From G963675935 sp963803125 (GTDB lineage Bacteria > Planctomycetota > Planctomycetia > Pirellulales > Thermoguttaceae), in contig CAWDLR010000004.1 of the NCBI GenBank assembly GCA_963803125.1, positions 682,001 to 746,000 of the forward strand: a stretch of DNA of 64,000 nucleotides, read 5' to 3'. Below are positions 17,705-29,295 of the stretch, piece after piece. Below the pieces are notes generated by a model. It saw only the letters and a list, made by a program, of their open reading frames with translations, had not been told where the DNA came from and searched no databases. The translations under genes and the position numbers were made by a program. The stretch's first letter is position 1; the number at the start of each line of letters is the position of its first letter.

Positions 17705-19317
17705 TTGCCGCCTCCTTGATCGTATGCTTCTCGCTCGAACGGATTATCCCGATAGGGCCTGCGACGCATCAGCCAGAGCACCAAACAACATCCCAGGTAC
17801 GCGGGCCCCATTAGCGGCCCCCATCGTTCGAACTGGCGAACGTGGACCATCTCGTGATCGTGGGAGATGTCCAGGGCGGCGTCCGTCTGCCCAAAGACCG
17901 TGTGCCCCAGCGTACACGCCATCGCACCTCCAACCAGTAGTGGAAACCGCTGCAAGAGCCACTTCACGCCGCCGGCGTAGAACTCCAGCACTCCGCCACG
18001 GATTCGGACGTTGCCACCCGTGCAAAGGCCGATGCCGCCAAGAAACAGTCCGAGCAGCGTATAGGGCGAGGCCCAGATTATAGCAAGAAGGCAACGTGAC
18101 TCATTCGCGGCGTGCCGCCCCGCCGGTCTGTCTGGCTTCGCTTCGTATCCCAACCTCTCGGCTTGGGCGAAATCGGCGTCGGCTTTGGCTTTGTCGCCTT
18201 TCTCTTGATAGGCAACCCCTCGGCCACCGAATGCACTGGCAGATTGTGGTTCGAGGCGAATTGCTTCCGTGTAATCCACAATCGCTTTGTCGAATTCGCC
18301 TGTCTTAATGTAAGCAAGGGCTCGCCCCCGATAGAACACGGCAAAGTGCGGACTGATCTGAATCGCCGCCGTAAACTCGGTGATCGCTTTGTCGTGGTCA
18401 CCCCTCGTGCCGTAGGCGCCACCACGACTGTAGTATGCCTCGGCATCCGTCGGGTCGAGTAGAATCACCTCGGTGAAGTCGGCAATCGCCTTGTCGAACT
18501 CACCCTTCTTGACGTAGGCCAAGCCACGATTGTAGTACGTCGTGGTTTGTTTCGGATCGAGTCTGATGGCCTCATCGTAGTCAGCGAAGGCCTTGTCGAA
18601 CTCACCCTTCTTAGAATAAGCATGGCCCCGCCCACCATAGACTTCGGCATGTCGTGGATCGAGCCGAATGGACTCCGTGAAGTCAGCGATCGCCTTGTCG
18701 AACTCGCTCTTCTCCTCGTAGACATGCGCTCGCCCCCAATATGCTTTGCCCCATTGCGGTTTGAGCCGAATGGCCTCCGTGTAGTCGGTGATCGCCTTGT
18801 CGAACTCACCCTTCCTATCATAAAGAAGGGCTCGACTATAGAATGCTAGAGGCAACTTCGGGGCGAGGCGAATAGCCTCTGTACAATCCGCAAGGGCTTT
18901 TTTAACGTTACCCTTCTGCCCATAGACCATTCCTCGGGCACAGTATGCCTCGGCTCGCTGCGGGTCGAGGCGAATCGCCTCCGTGCAGTTTGCCTCCGCT
19001 CGCTGCGGGTCGAGGCGAATGGCCTCCGACCAGTCGGCGATAGCCTTGTCGAAGTCGCCGTTCCTGCCGTGGGAATCACACCGCCAGCAATATGCCTCGG
19101 CCATCATCGGATCGAGCTGTATGGCCTTGTTGCAGTCGGCGATGGCCTTGTCCAATTCGCCTTTTCGCAAGTAAGCCCAGCCCCGGCTGGAGTACGGCTG
19201 AGCGTTTTGTGGATTCAGACGAATGGCCTCGGTGTATGCAGCGATCGCTCCATCAAAATCGCCTTTGTCTCGCAGCGAATCGCCTTGCTTTGTTGCTTCA
19301 TCTTCTGGGCTACTCAC
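17674..19317 (-). CDS. TPR protein with C-terminal membrane HExxH domain
   Basis: 547 aa. GTG 19317 follows GAAGGAG. It contains eleven 34-residue TPR units (pattern EAYxxRGxAYxKKGEFDKAIADxTEAIRLDP) plus a 15-residue partial unit created by a 45-bp tandem duplication at 18947-19036. After residue about 405 there are hydrophobic stretches (LLAIIWASPYTLLGLFLGGI; PAYLGCCLVLWLM) and, between them, HDHEMVHVRQFERWG, which contains HEMVH and is followed by NPFEREAYD with a possible third ligand Glu. That resembles a small membrane-associated zinc-protease-like domain found alone in other bacteria. TPRs recruit protein partners, so this may be a scaffolded membrane enzyme; activity is inference. Confidence 0.85.
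   Translation of the reverse strand: MSSPEDEATKQGDSLRDKGDFDGAIAAYTEAIRLNPQNAQPYSSRGWAYLRKGELDKAIADCNKAIQLDPMMAEAYCWRCDSHGRNGDFDKAIADWSEAIRLDPQRAEANCTEAIRLDPQRAEAYCARGMVYGQKGNVKKALADCTEAIRLAPKLPLAFYSRALLYDRKGEFDKAITDYTEAIRLKPQWGKAYWGRAHVYEEKSEFDKAIADFTESIRLDPRHAEVYGGRGHAYSKKGEFDKAFADYDEAIRLDPKQTTTYYNRGLAYVKKGEFDKAIADFTEVILLDPTDAEAYYSRGGAYGTRGDHDKAITEFTAAIQISPHFAVFYRGRALAYIKTGEFDKAIVDYTEAIRLEPQSASAFGGRGVAYQEKGDKAKADADFAQAERLGYEAKPDRPAGRHAANESRCLLAIIWASPYTLLGLFLGGIGLCTGGNVRIRGGVLEFYAGGVKWLLQRFPLLVGGAMACTLGHTVFGQTDAALDISHDHEMVHVRQFERWGPLMGPAYLGCCLVLWLMRRRPYRDNPFEREAYDQGGGKCRKTAYRQN
18947..19036. repeat. 45-bp tandem duplication inside the TPR gene
   Basis: Two adjacent 45-base units with the core GCTCGCTGCGGGTCGAGGCG, differing at a few bases. 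It adds exactly 15 codons (the partial TPR ending AIRLDPQRA), so the frame is kept but the helix pair is incomplete. It looks like a recent replication-slippage or recombination event between TPR units. Confidence 0.75.
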
Positions 19318-19421
19318 GGCGAGTTCTCCTTCTCAGGACAGGAACAGGAGCAGGCGCCCATTTTAATTCCAGTTCCAATCCCGTCGATTTCGCGGGTGGC
19401 AATGGTGAAGTCGCCGCTCAA
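19314..19421 (-). CDS. Possible small upstream ORF, 35 aa
   Basis: This frame ends with TGA overlapping the GTG start of the TPR gene (GTGA), which would couple their translation. From TTG 19421 it encodes 35 aa with a Cys-rich end (GACSCSCPEKENSP). The frame stays open a little further upstream, to a stop 27 bases before the TTG. I do not recognise it, and the start is a guess. It may be the 3' remnant of a decayed gene. Confidence 0.25.
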   Translation of the reverse strand: MSGDFTIATREIDGIGTGIKMGACSCSCPEKENSP

Positions 19422-19709
19422 TTCCCAACGCTTACTGAGGAATCAAGTCAAACGGCACGGGCATGATCTTATCCTGCCCTGTGGAAAAGTAAAGTTCCCC
19501 CCCTCCCTCGTCAGAATCACGCAGTGCCAGTTTTCAGAAAATGGACGGCTACGGACCATTTTATCGCCGTGCGATCGCCGCTACAACCTGGACGTTGGCG
19601 GCGGGCGAAGCCCAGCGGCGTGCTGCGGGGCGTCAATTGCGGCTTGATTTGTGGCGAGCTGCCCACCACTTCCTTGCGCTGCGGCTGACCGTCGGCAACA
19701 CGAAGCAGA
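19422..19709. other. Intergenic region without a recognisable gene
   Basis: Separates the TPR operon from the M56 gene. Short fragments in several frames look protein-like (for example a minus-strand frame ending in PVPFDLIPQ near 19430-19495), suggesting degraded coding sequence, but none has a start and full frame. Confidence 0.3.
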
Positions 19710-19807
19710 CCGGCACAGAAAAGTAGGCGGCACACGCCGTGTGCCGCCGCCTCGCACACGGCGTGTGCGGGCTACGGTGAGCGCAAGTTCCCATTCGTTC
19801 CCACTTA
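19710..19807. repeat. 98-bp dispersed repeat, copy 1
   Basis: Contains GCGGCACACGCCGTGTGCCGC, a palindrome, followed by CGCACACGGCGTGTGCG, another palindrome, then GCGCAAGTTCCCATTCGTTC. It matches 28651-28748 over its whole length with scattered changes. This copy lies just downstream of the stop of the M56 gene (reading leftwards). Confidence 0.85.
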
Positions 19808-19840
19808 GCCGGCATTGGCCGTAGTACGCTTGTTTGCGTG

Positions 19841-22800
19841 TCAATTCGTCTTGACGGTGATGTCGGGCAGGTGCAGCGTCTCGCCCGGTTTCACCGTGAA
19901 ATCCTTCTCGTCCCAATCGCCAAGCTTGTTGAAAATCGGAATGCGGTACGTCGCACCGGGAATCAAGGCCGGAAACGTGCAGCGCCCTTGGGCGTCGGTC
20001 AGCGGCTGGCGCCAGTAGTGTTGGCGGTCGAAATTGGCGACAAAATCCTGATCGGACGACACCTCTTTCTTATTTCGTTTCTCATCCCCTGAGAACGGCC
20101 CGGGCGAAACCACAATCTGAAGTTGTGTGTCGTGCTTGGCCTTCGGCTTGCCTTGCGGCGTTACAAATCGCGCGACCGCCTTGCCGCACGGCCGCAGATG
20201 GACGAGCAACGGCCCGTTGTCGGCCGATCGTCCGGAGATATCGACGGTCGCCCCCGTTTCATGCTGGGGATCGAGGAAATAGAACGGCGTGGCGACGTCG
20301 GGATCGAGCCCGTGCAGCGCGAATTGCCCGTCCTCTGCGAGGATCTTCCCGCCGCGGAAAGTGTCCTCGTCCGGACGGAGGAAATGACGCGATAAGATCA
20401 GCACGTCGCCGGGCTGTTGGTTGTCCGGCCCCACGATGGTTCCATGCACTGTCGCGCCGCGGCGAATCGCAAGATCGACTTCGGCGGGCGGCTGATTCGG
20501 CTTCAGATCGAGCGACGTGTAGGCACCGACGTAGTGTCGTTGCGCATAAGCCAAGTTCTCGCGTCGGAAGTCCCAGGTATTGATTGTTTGGCGGATGTAA
20601 TCGTTATTCGGGCCTTGAACGAACAACGTGCCGTGGCCCGGCGGAAGGGCGATCTGATAGGTTCCATCGCTGCGAGTAATTCCGCGCACGGCAGGCGAAG
20701 AGTGATCCGGCAGAATCCGGTCTCGCCGATAGGGCGGCATCGTATGATCTTCATACTTCAGTGTCGCCCCCGCCACCGGTTCGCCCGTCGTCTTCTCGCT
20801 GATCTTGCCGCGGAGCAGCACGCCGCGAGGCAACGCGATCTCCACCTGCGGCGGCTGTTGGCTGTCCGCCAACTTGATCTCCTTCTCGTACGTCAAGTAC
20901 GGCTCGCCGGCGGGCGGGCAGACTTTGACGTAAAAGATCTTGCCGGAGTACGGGTTCAAGCGAAAGCGGCCGTCCGCGACGGTCTCTCCCCCCATGTTCA
21001 TGATGCAGCCAAACGGATCGAAGCTCGCCCCGATCTGCACCAGAGCCTTGGCGACCGGCTGATGCGTATCGTCATAAGTGATCTTGCCTTGGAAAATCCG
21101 CGCCGGCGGCGGCGAGAGCGTCACCTCTCCCGACGGACTCAGCGTGGCATGGGCGTCCTTTTCGCCAGCCAATCCAATCTGAATCCAGTCGATGGCGAAG
21201 CGATCGTCGCGGACCTGCACATTCAGAATCTGGCTGCGATCAACGCCGCGGAGCGTGAAGCGGCCATCGCGATCTGTGGTGGCCGGCTTCGGCCAGAATG
21301 GCAGTTGTGACGGCGGCTTCCAGCACTGAATCCCGTCAAAGTCCCCGGGCAGCGATTTGCCGAAGCCGGTCACATAGACCTTGGCATTGCCGGCCGGCTG
21401 GCCTTTTGCATCGAGCAGCCGGCCGTGAATCGTTTGCGCCTTGCCCAAGGTTACCTTCACTTGCGGCTGTGCCACGTCCAGCCCGATCGGCTGCCAGCCG
21501 AGGTTGCAGCCGTCGGCCACGGCAACCGCGTGGGCGCTGTAATAGGCGGCCGAGGAGAGTTTCGGAATGTTCAATCGGAACCGGCCTTCGCCGTCCGCGG
21601 TCGTCGCTCCGAGCAGCGTCAGGTCGTCGGCCAAAAGGCTGCTCGCCGACGGGTTTCGCAGCCGGCCCACCGCGGCGACTTGCGCGGCGGCGATGCCTTT
21701 TCCCGCGGGATCAACCACCTGTCCGGTCAGAGTCGTTTCATGCAGCGTGGCCTTGTTCTCCCTTGCCACGGACGTCGTGGGTTGAGGCTGCCCTTGGCGG
21801 TTTGGCGGAGTTTGGTTTTCGCTCTGTCCGAGCACCATCGCGCCGCCGGGCAGAGCCACTGCGGCGGCGACAACGAGCGCGGCCCAAACCCAACGCGGCG
21901 TTCTGCCGTGAAAACTGTGTGAACGGTTCATAATGTCCTCCAAACGTCTCGATGTTTCCTTATTGGATCGTGCCGCCGAAATCGCCAGCAGCGGCTGCCA
22001 ATTCCGCCCCAATTCGAGCACGTCGAGCAAGCATCGGGCGTAGGCGGCGGGGCGAAACTTCAGCCCGGCCACGACCTCATGGTCGCAACAGCGTTCCCGC
22101 TGGCGACACGTTTCCCGATTCGCCCACCACACCAGCGGATGGAACCACCAGAGCGCTTCGACGGCCAATTGCAGCGCACCCCAGTAGGCATCGCCGCGGC
22201 GGAGATGCACCAACTCGTGGGCGAGAATCGGCTCAAGCTGCTGTAGGCGAAGTTCTGCAGCAAGTCCCCTCTCCCTTTGGGAGAGGGTTAGGGTGAGGGC
22301 TGCTGTTCGGGAAGACTCGATTTCCGGTGCGTCCGCCGTCGCCTGGCCCTCACCCCCGGCCCCTCTCCCAATGGGAGAGGGGAGACACTCGCCGCCAACG
22401 ACCGCCCGCGGCAACACCACCACCGGCCGCAGCAGCCCGAAGACCGCCGGACCGATCGGCTCGGACGTAATCACGATGCGGACCGCTCGCCGCAAGCGCA
22501 ATCGTTCGCGCAATTGCGCGACGAGCCGCTCCACCGCCGCATCCGCCGGCAGGGTTGAACGCTTCAACACCCGGCGATAGGCCCGCCAGCGCCAGCCCAT
22601 CAGGCCGGCGAGTCCCAGCGCGCCGAGAACCCAAACGGCCGCGGCGATTCCCGCCGGCGACATGCGATCGCGCCCGGAGGAAGCCGGCGTTTCGGCCACT
22701 ATCTGTGAAATCTTCTCGACTGGACCTATGGCCGCGGAAGGTCTGGCAGACATGTTGCGCCGTTCCGGTTCTTCGAGGACATTCGCGGCGCCGTGTTCTG

Positions 22801-23074
22801 CATTGAACGCCAGCGGCACGTCGGCAACGCCCGATCGGACATCAGGCGACGCCGGCCCGACGCGGCAGCGCGCCCAACTGAACAACCCCGTCGGGCTGCT
22901 CCAAAGCGGCGGCGTCAGACACTTCAGCAGCACGAGCATCCAGAGGGCGTAGGCCAGGTGTGGCCGTCGGCGGCATACGAGCCGCGTCACGATGCCTACA
23001 ACGATTGCCAGCGCGGTCACCTGCCATATCTGCGACCACGCCAATGCCGCCAAATCACTTATTGGAAGATTCAT
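19841..23074 (-). CDS. M56 (BlaR1-like) membrane protease/sensor with carboxypeptidase-regulatory-like domains
   Basis: 1077 aa. It starts inside the end of the repressor gene with GGGAG nine bases upstream. N-terminal membrane segments at about 15-60 and 140-160; the zinc motif HELVHLRRGD near 284, followed by CCDHEVVAG; a further membrane segment (WAALVVAAAVALPGGAMVL); and then about 700 aa of beta-rich carboxypeptidase-regulatory-like repeats outside the membrane (GRFRLN, GRFTLRGV patterns). In the BlaR1/MecR1 scheme ligand binding outside activates the protease, which removes the BlaI-type repressor. The sensor part is not a penicillin-binding domain, so the ligand is unknown. A repeat element (22264-22386) is inserted in frame just before the catalytic helix. 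Confidence 0.9.
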   Translation of the reverse strand: MNLPISDLAALAWSQIWQVTALAIVVGIVTRLVCRRRPHLAYALWMLVLLKCLTPPLWSSPTGLFSWARCRVGPASPDVRSGVADVPLAFNAEHGAANVLEEPERRNMSARPSAAIGPVEKISQIVAETPASSGRDRMSPAGIAAAVWVLGALGLAGLMGWRWRAYRRVLKRSTLPADAAVERLVAQLRERLRLRRAVRIVITSEPIGPAVFGLLRPVVVLPRAVVGGECLPSPIGRGAGGEGQATADAPEIESSRTAALTLTLSQRERGLAAELRLQQLEPILAHELVHLRRGDAYWGALQLAVEALWWFHPLVWWANRETCRQRERCCDHEVVAGLKFRPAAYARCLLDVLELGRNWQPLLAISAARSNKETSRRLEDIMNRSHSFHGRTPRWVWAALVVAAAVALPGGAMVLGQSENQTPPNRQGQPQPTTSVARENKATLHETTLTGQVVDPAGKGIAAAQVAAVGRLRNPSASSLLADDLTLLGATTADGEGRFRLNIPKLSSAAYYSAHAVAVADGCNLGWQPIGLDVAQPQVKVTLGKAQTIHGRLLDAKGQPAGNAKVYVTGFGKSLPGDFDGIQCWKPPSQLPFWPKPATTDRDGRFTLRGVDRSQILNVQVRDDRFAIDWIQIGLAGEKDAHATLSPSGEVTLSPPPARIFQGKITYDDTHQPVAKALVQIGASFDPFGCIMNMGGETVADGRFRLNPYSGKIFYVKVCPPAGEPYLTYEKEIKLADSQQPPQVEIALPRGVLLRGKISEKTTGEPVAGATLKYEDHTMPPYRRDRILPDHSSPAVRGITRSDGTYQIALPPGHGTLFVQGPNNDYIRQTINTWDFRRENLAYAQRHYVGAYTSLDLKPNQPPAEVDLAIRRGATVHGTIVGPDNQQPGDVLILSRHFLRPDEDTFRGGKILAEDGQFALHGLDPDVATPFYFLDPQHETGATVDISGRSADNGPLLVHLRPCGKAVARFVTPQGKPKAKHDTQLQIVVSPGPFSGDEKRNKKEVSSDQDFVANFDRQHYWRQPLTDAQGRCTFPALIPGATYRIPIFNKLGDWDEKDFTVKPGETLHLPDITVKTN
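22264..22386. repeat. In-frame palindromic element inside the M56 gene
   Basis: Two arms, each with its own hairpin (CCTCTCCCTTTGGGAGAGG and CCCTCTCCCAATGGGAGAGG), lie in inverted orientation around about 45 unique bases. On the coding strand it adds about 41 codons reading CLPSPIGRGAGGEG ... LTLTLSQRERG between the beta-strand LPRAVVGGE and the LAAELRLQQLEPILAHE helix. Related DNA lies at 60464-60583 (intergenic) and 60900-60980 (inside another gene). Confidence 0.85.
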
Positions 23075-23453
23075 CTTGTTCGCTCTCCCATTGGTCGATC
23101 ATTTCGCGGAGTTCTTGGATTTCTTCCTTGCCGATCGAGCGGTCGCGGATCAGGTGGTGCAGCAGGGGGACGGCTTGGCCGTCGAACAGGCGGTTGACCA
23201 GATCGCCGACCGTGTCGCGGATCACGTCGTCGGGCCGCACGCGCGGGCGATACACCAGGGCCCTCCCCTGGCGTTTCGCCCGCAGATAACCTTTCGTTTC
23301 CAGGCGGCGGAGATACGTCTGAACGGTGGTAAAGTCGATATTCCGCTGCGTGGGGAAGGCGTCGAGCGCCTGGCGGACGGTCGCCTCGCCCAGGTTCCAG
23401 ACGATGCGCACGACTTCCATTTCCGCTTTCGACAGTGCCGGTCGCCGGGCCAT
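23055..23453 (-). CDS. BlaI/MecI/CopY-family repressor
   Basis: 132 aa, ATG 23453 after AAGGAG. It shows the BlaI pattern: LSKAEMEVVRIVWNLGEATVRQ, the recognition region FTTVQTYLRRLETKGYLRAKRQGRALVYRP, and a C-terminal dimerisation helix. It overlaps the M56 gene by 20 bases, the usual repressor-sensor pair. It should bind the dyad in front of its own gene and be inactivated when the sensor fires. Confidence 0.93.
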   Translation of the reverse strand: MARRPALSKAEMEVVRIVWNLGEATVRQALDAFPTQRNIDFTTVQTYLRRLETKGYLRAKRQGRALVYRPRVRPDDVIRDTVGDLVNRLFDGQAVPLLHHLIRDRSIGKEEIQELREMIDQWESEQDESSNK

Positions 23454-23471
23454 GCTCGGGTCTCCTTGATA

Positions 23472-23522
23472 AACTACAAGTGTACGTACTTCTGATTATA
23501 CGTACAAACGTAGTTGTGTCAA
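23472..23522 (-). promoter_or_regulatory. Consensus sigma-70-type promoter inside a BlaI-type operator dyad
   Basis: Read on the minus strand: TTGACA (23517-23522), 16 bases, TATAAT (23495-23500), a perfect consensus pair. Two 17-base inverted half-sites cover it: AACTACAAGTGTACGTA (23472-23488) and TACGTACAAACGTAGTT (23499-23515), each containing TACA/TGTA-like cores typical for BlaI/MecI operators. One lies on the spacer and the other just past the -10, so bound repressor would block the polymerase. Confidence 0.85.
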
Positions 23523-23668
23523 GGGCGGTTTCTTGGAACTAGGGATCGCAGGAATTGACCGGATCGTCACGCCGCCATGATTCCCAACCACGGGGGGATT
23601 GAGACGTAATCCAGACCCAGATATACTTCACATGAGCCTTTGACGCGGCACAGACATGGGAAATCGCC

Positions 23669-23905
23669 ATGAGCAGCAACTCTCTCTCGCCCGAAAACGA
23701 GCAGTTCATTGAGAATGCCGTTTCTGTCGGCCTGTATCACGACCGCGCCGAGGCCCTCGACCGCGCGGTCGAACTCTTGAGATGCAGGGAGCAACTTGTC
23801 AGCGACGTGAACGAAGGTATTGCACAGCTTGAACGCGGCGAGGGCGTGCCGCTGGATATGGAAGCGATCAAGGCAGTGGTGCGGCACCGGCTGGAAACGC
23901 CCTAG
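23669..23905 (+). CDS. ParD-like type II antitoxin
   Basis: 78 aa, beginning SSNSLSPENEQFIENAV, with a short ribbon-helix-helix N-terminus and a helical C-terminal part (AIKAVVRHRLE). It is followed 16 bases later by a ParE/RelE-like toxin gene. This order and size fit ParDE modules. The antitoxin should neutralise the toxin and repress the operon. Confidence 0.85.
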   Translation: MSSNSLSPENEQFIENAVSVGLYHDRAEALDRAVELLRCREQLVSDVNEGIAQLERGEGVPLDMEAIKAVVRHRLETP

Positions 23906-23921
23906 GATTTTGGTTCAACCG

Positions 23922-24218
23922 ATGCCGCGGCTTGAAATTTCCCCCGTTGCGAACCGCGATCTCGTTGAGATTGGCGTCTACATTGCTCAGCAAAGCGGGA
24001 GCAGAGAGCGTGCGGACGCATTCCTTGACTCGATTCTTCAGACGTGCGAAAAGCTCGCCACGCACCCGAAGATGGGAGAACGTCGGGAAGAATTTGCCAC
24101 GGGACGATACCGCAGTTTCTCTGTGGGCAATTACGTGATCTACTTCTGTTCCATGCCGGACGGCATTCGCATAGCGCGAGTCCTTCACGGAGCCCGGGAT
24201 CACCGTAGCCTGCTTTGA
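23922..24218 (+). CDS. ParE/RelE-like toxin
   Basis: 98 aa. ATG 23922 begins PRLEISPVANRDLVEIG, the usual ParE start. The fold signature follows: YIAQQSG, RADAFLDSILQTCEKLATHPKMGERR, and the C-terminal strands YRSFSVGNYVIYFCSMPDGIRIARVLHGARD. ParE toxins poison DNA gyrase, whereas RelE toxins cut ribosomal mRNA. The ...RVLHGARD ending fits ParE better. Its last 19 bases overlap a facing mini-ORF. Confidence 0.87.
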   Translation: MPRLEISPVANRDLVEIGVYIAQQSGSRERADAFLDSILQTCEKLATHPKMGERREEFATGRYRSFSVGNYVIYFCSMPDGIRIARVLHGARDHRSLL

Positions 24219-24313
24219 ACGTCCCCGACCTGCTCCCACTCGGCCACAGGAAGAAGGACGGCAGTGGGCGTCTGGTTTTCATCGACGACGAATTGGGGAT
24301 GAAGCGCATTCAT
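24200..24313 (-). CDS. Mini Phd/YefM-like antitoxin ORF, 37 aa
   Basis: The frame from ATG 24313 reads HPQFVVDENQTPTAVLLPVA then EWEQVGD and stops. This matches the start of Phd/YefM-type or similar small proteins (HPQxVVDExxxxTAVVLPxxEYEQL), which normally run to 70-90 aa. It lies 18 bases downstream of the retropepsin-like gene on the same strand, so they may form one operon. It is either a shortened functional peptide or the stub of a broken antitoxin; the ParE-like gene overlaps its end from the other strand. Confidence 0.55.
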   Translation of the reverse strand: MNALHPQFVVDENQTPTAVLLPVAEWEQVGDVQSRLR

Positions 24314-24331
24314 GACGGCGATCTCCAGAAA

Positions 24332-24694
24332 CTATTTCAGCGGCCGGGCGTGCATGCGACGAAGCGCCCTGCTGACCGGATCGACCGTCACGCCGGTATT
24401 CTCCAGCGCGACGACGCCCAAGATCGGTTCGGCATCAGGCGGGCCGAAAATGACCTGCGCAACGGTCTCGTCGCCGAGAAACGCCACTCTGGCAAAACCG
24501 TACTCGCATTCGATCGGCTCTCCATTCGCCAATTCGTACACGCGCTTTCCCTCGGGACGAATGCCTGCCTGAATCAGACGATCCCGCGGCGCCATACAGT
24601 CGATGGCGCCCGCATCGACCAGAAACTCCGCCTCCCAGGGCTCGGCATCTTGGGCGAGGTTGGAAATCTGCGTGGTGACGTGCGTGACGCCCAT
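24332..24694 (-). CDS. Retropepsin-like (clan AA) aspartic protease, DAG instead of DTG
   Basis: 120 aa. The ATG at 24694 has GGGAGGAG upstream, so the longer frame to 24760 is rejected. A single retropepsin domain is seen: EFLVDAGAIDC (the catalytic triplet is Asp-Ala-Gly rather than Asp-Thr/Ser-Gly), a flap-like middle (GEPIECEYGFARVAF) and the family ending ILGVVALENTGVTVDPVSRAL. Bacterial members occur as single domains that would dimerise. The substituted triplet keeps the Asp, so activity is uncertain. Substrate unknown. Confidence 0.75.
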   Translation of the reverse strand: MGVTHVTTQISNLAQDAEPWEAEFLVDAGAIDCMAPRDRLIQAGIRPEGKRVYELANGEPIECEYGFARVAFLGDETVAQVIFGPPDAEPILGVVALENTGVTVDPVSRALRRMHARPLK

Positions 24695-24862
24695 GTTTCG
24701 CTCCTCCCGCGTTCGAGAACCACCATTAAGCCTACGCCGTCCGCCTTCACCCGTCAACACGGGGTTGGAATAAGCCGGTCAGAGGAGGGAGGTTCTACCG
24801 GTGCTCTGCCAGAGGCGGTAAAATACCGTTGTCAGCCCCACGCTCGCCGCATGGAGGAACCC

Positions 24863-28629
<3,767 letters not shown>

Positions 28630-28650
28630 GGCTGCGGTTGTCTGAGTAGA

Positions 28651-28748
28651 CCGGTACAGGAAAGTAGGCGGCACACGGCGTGTGCCGCCGCTTCGCACAC
28701 GGCGTGTGTGGGCTACTGCAAGCACAAGTTCCTATTCGTTCCCACTTA
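28651..28748. repeat. 98-bp dispersed repeat, copy 2
   Basis: Second copy of 19710-19807 (same order: AAAGTAGGCGGCACAC, two palindromes, AAGTTCCTATTCGTTCCC). It begins 21 bases after the dnaE stop and ends five bases before the ATG of an IS66 transposase fragment. Like copy 1 it lies at the 3' side of a gene. Confidence 0.85.
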
Positions 28749-28753
28749 TCATA

Positions 28754-28890
28754 ATGCCAACGCAACCGACGATCATCGAATTGGATATGAGCAAGCTGGA
28801 AAACGTCCTGCGGCGCACCGAGGCAAAACGCGACGAAGAAGGACTGCGCTATGCTTAAGGCGCTGGCGGAGTCGTACGCTCGGCCGTCAC
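28754..28890 (+). pseudogene. IS66 transposase N-terminal remnant
   Basis: ATG 28754 starts a frame (TIIELDMSKLENVLRRTEAK) that stops at 28858. The next frame over continues AMLKALAESYA before similarity is lost. This is how I recall IS66-type transposases beginning (IIELDMSKLEDVLRR ... LKALAESYAYL). It is a dead fragment with one frame change and no catalytic part. A longer IS66 gene lies at the right edge of the window. Confidence 0.6.
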
Positions 28891-29067
28891 CAGCCAGCGG
28901 CGCGGAGCCCTTGCCGGAGTGCAATGACAGTCAAGAGATCGAGGTCAGAGGGGCCATTTTCGCCGCCCGCTGCGCCGGATTTTGCAGCGCTTTCCCAAGC
29001 CCCCCCCACATTTCCCGAGGAATTAGCGGCATGTTCGGGTTCCTTCCCATCCGTTTTCGAAAAGCGC
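28891..29067. other. Intergenic debris without recognisable gene
   Basis: Follows the IS66 fragment. No frame has coding character and I see no palindrome longer than a few bases. It may be eroded insertion-sequence DNA. Confidence 0.3.
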
Positions 29068-29214
29068 CTACACCACGAACGAGAACGGCCAGAGGACGTT
29101 CTGGGCGAACGGCGCGCGGGTCGTTCGCCATTGACCAGCCGTAACCTCTTGTGCTTCGTCCTGTGTCTCTGGCTTGTTTGCGACGGTGGCGTAGACGACT
29201 AGCTTGACGGACAT
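29068..29214 (-). CDS. Possible small protein, 48 aa
   Basis: The frame from ATG 29214 reads SVKLVVYATVANKPETQDEA, then TAGQWRTTRAPFAQNVLWPFSFVV. It ends in a hydrophobic stretch. No ribosome site is obvious and I do not recognise the family, so it may be chance. Confidence 0.2.
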   Translation of the reverse strand: MSVKLVVYATVANKPETQDEAQEVTAGQWRTTRAPFAQNVLWPFSFVV

Positions 29215-29295
29215 CGATTCGACCAGGTGGCGAGGTGAGGATGCGTCATTTTTTGGCTGAGGCGTTCTGCCTTGGCGGTCAGTCGCTGCATTCGA

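Noticed and set aside
23567..23887. Minus-strand ORF opposite the ParD-like antitoxin
   Set aside because: Shadow frame; the ParD/ParE pair on the plus strand has proper spacing and motifs.
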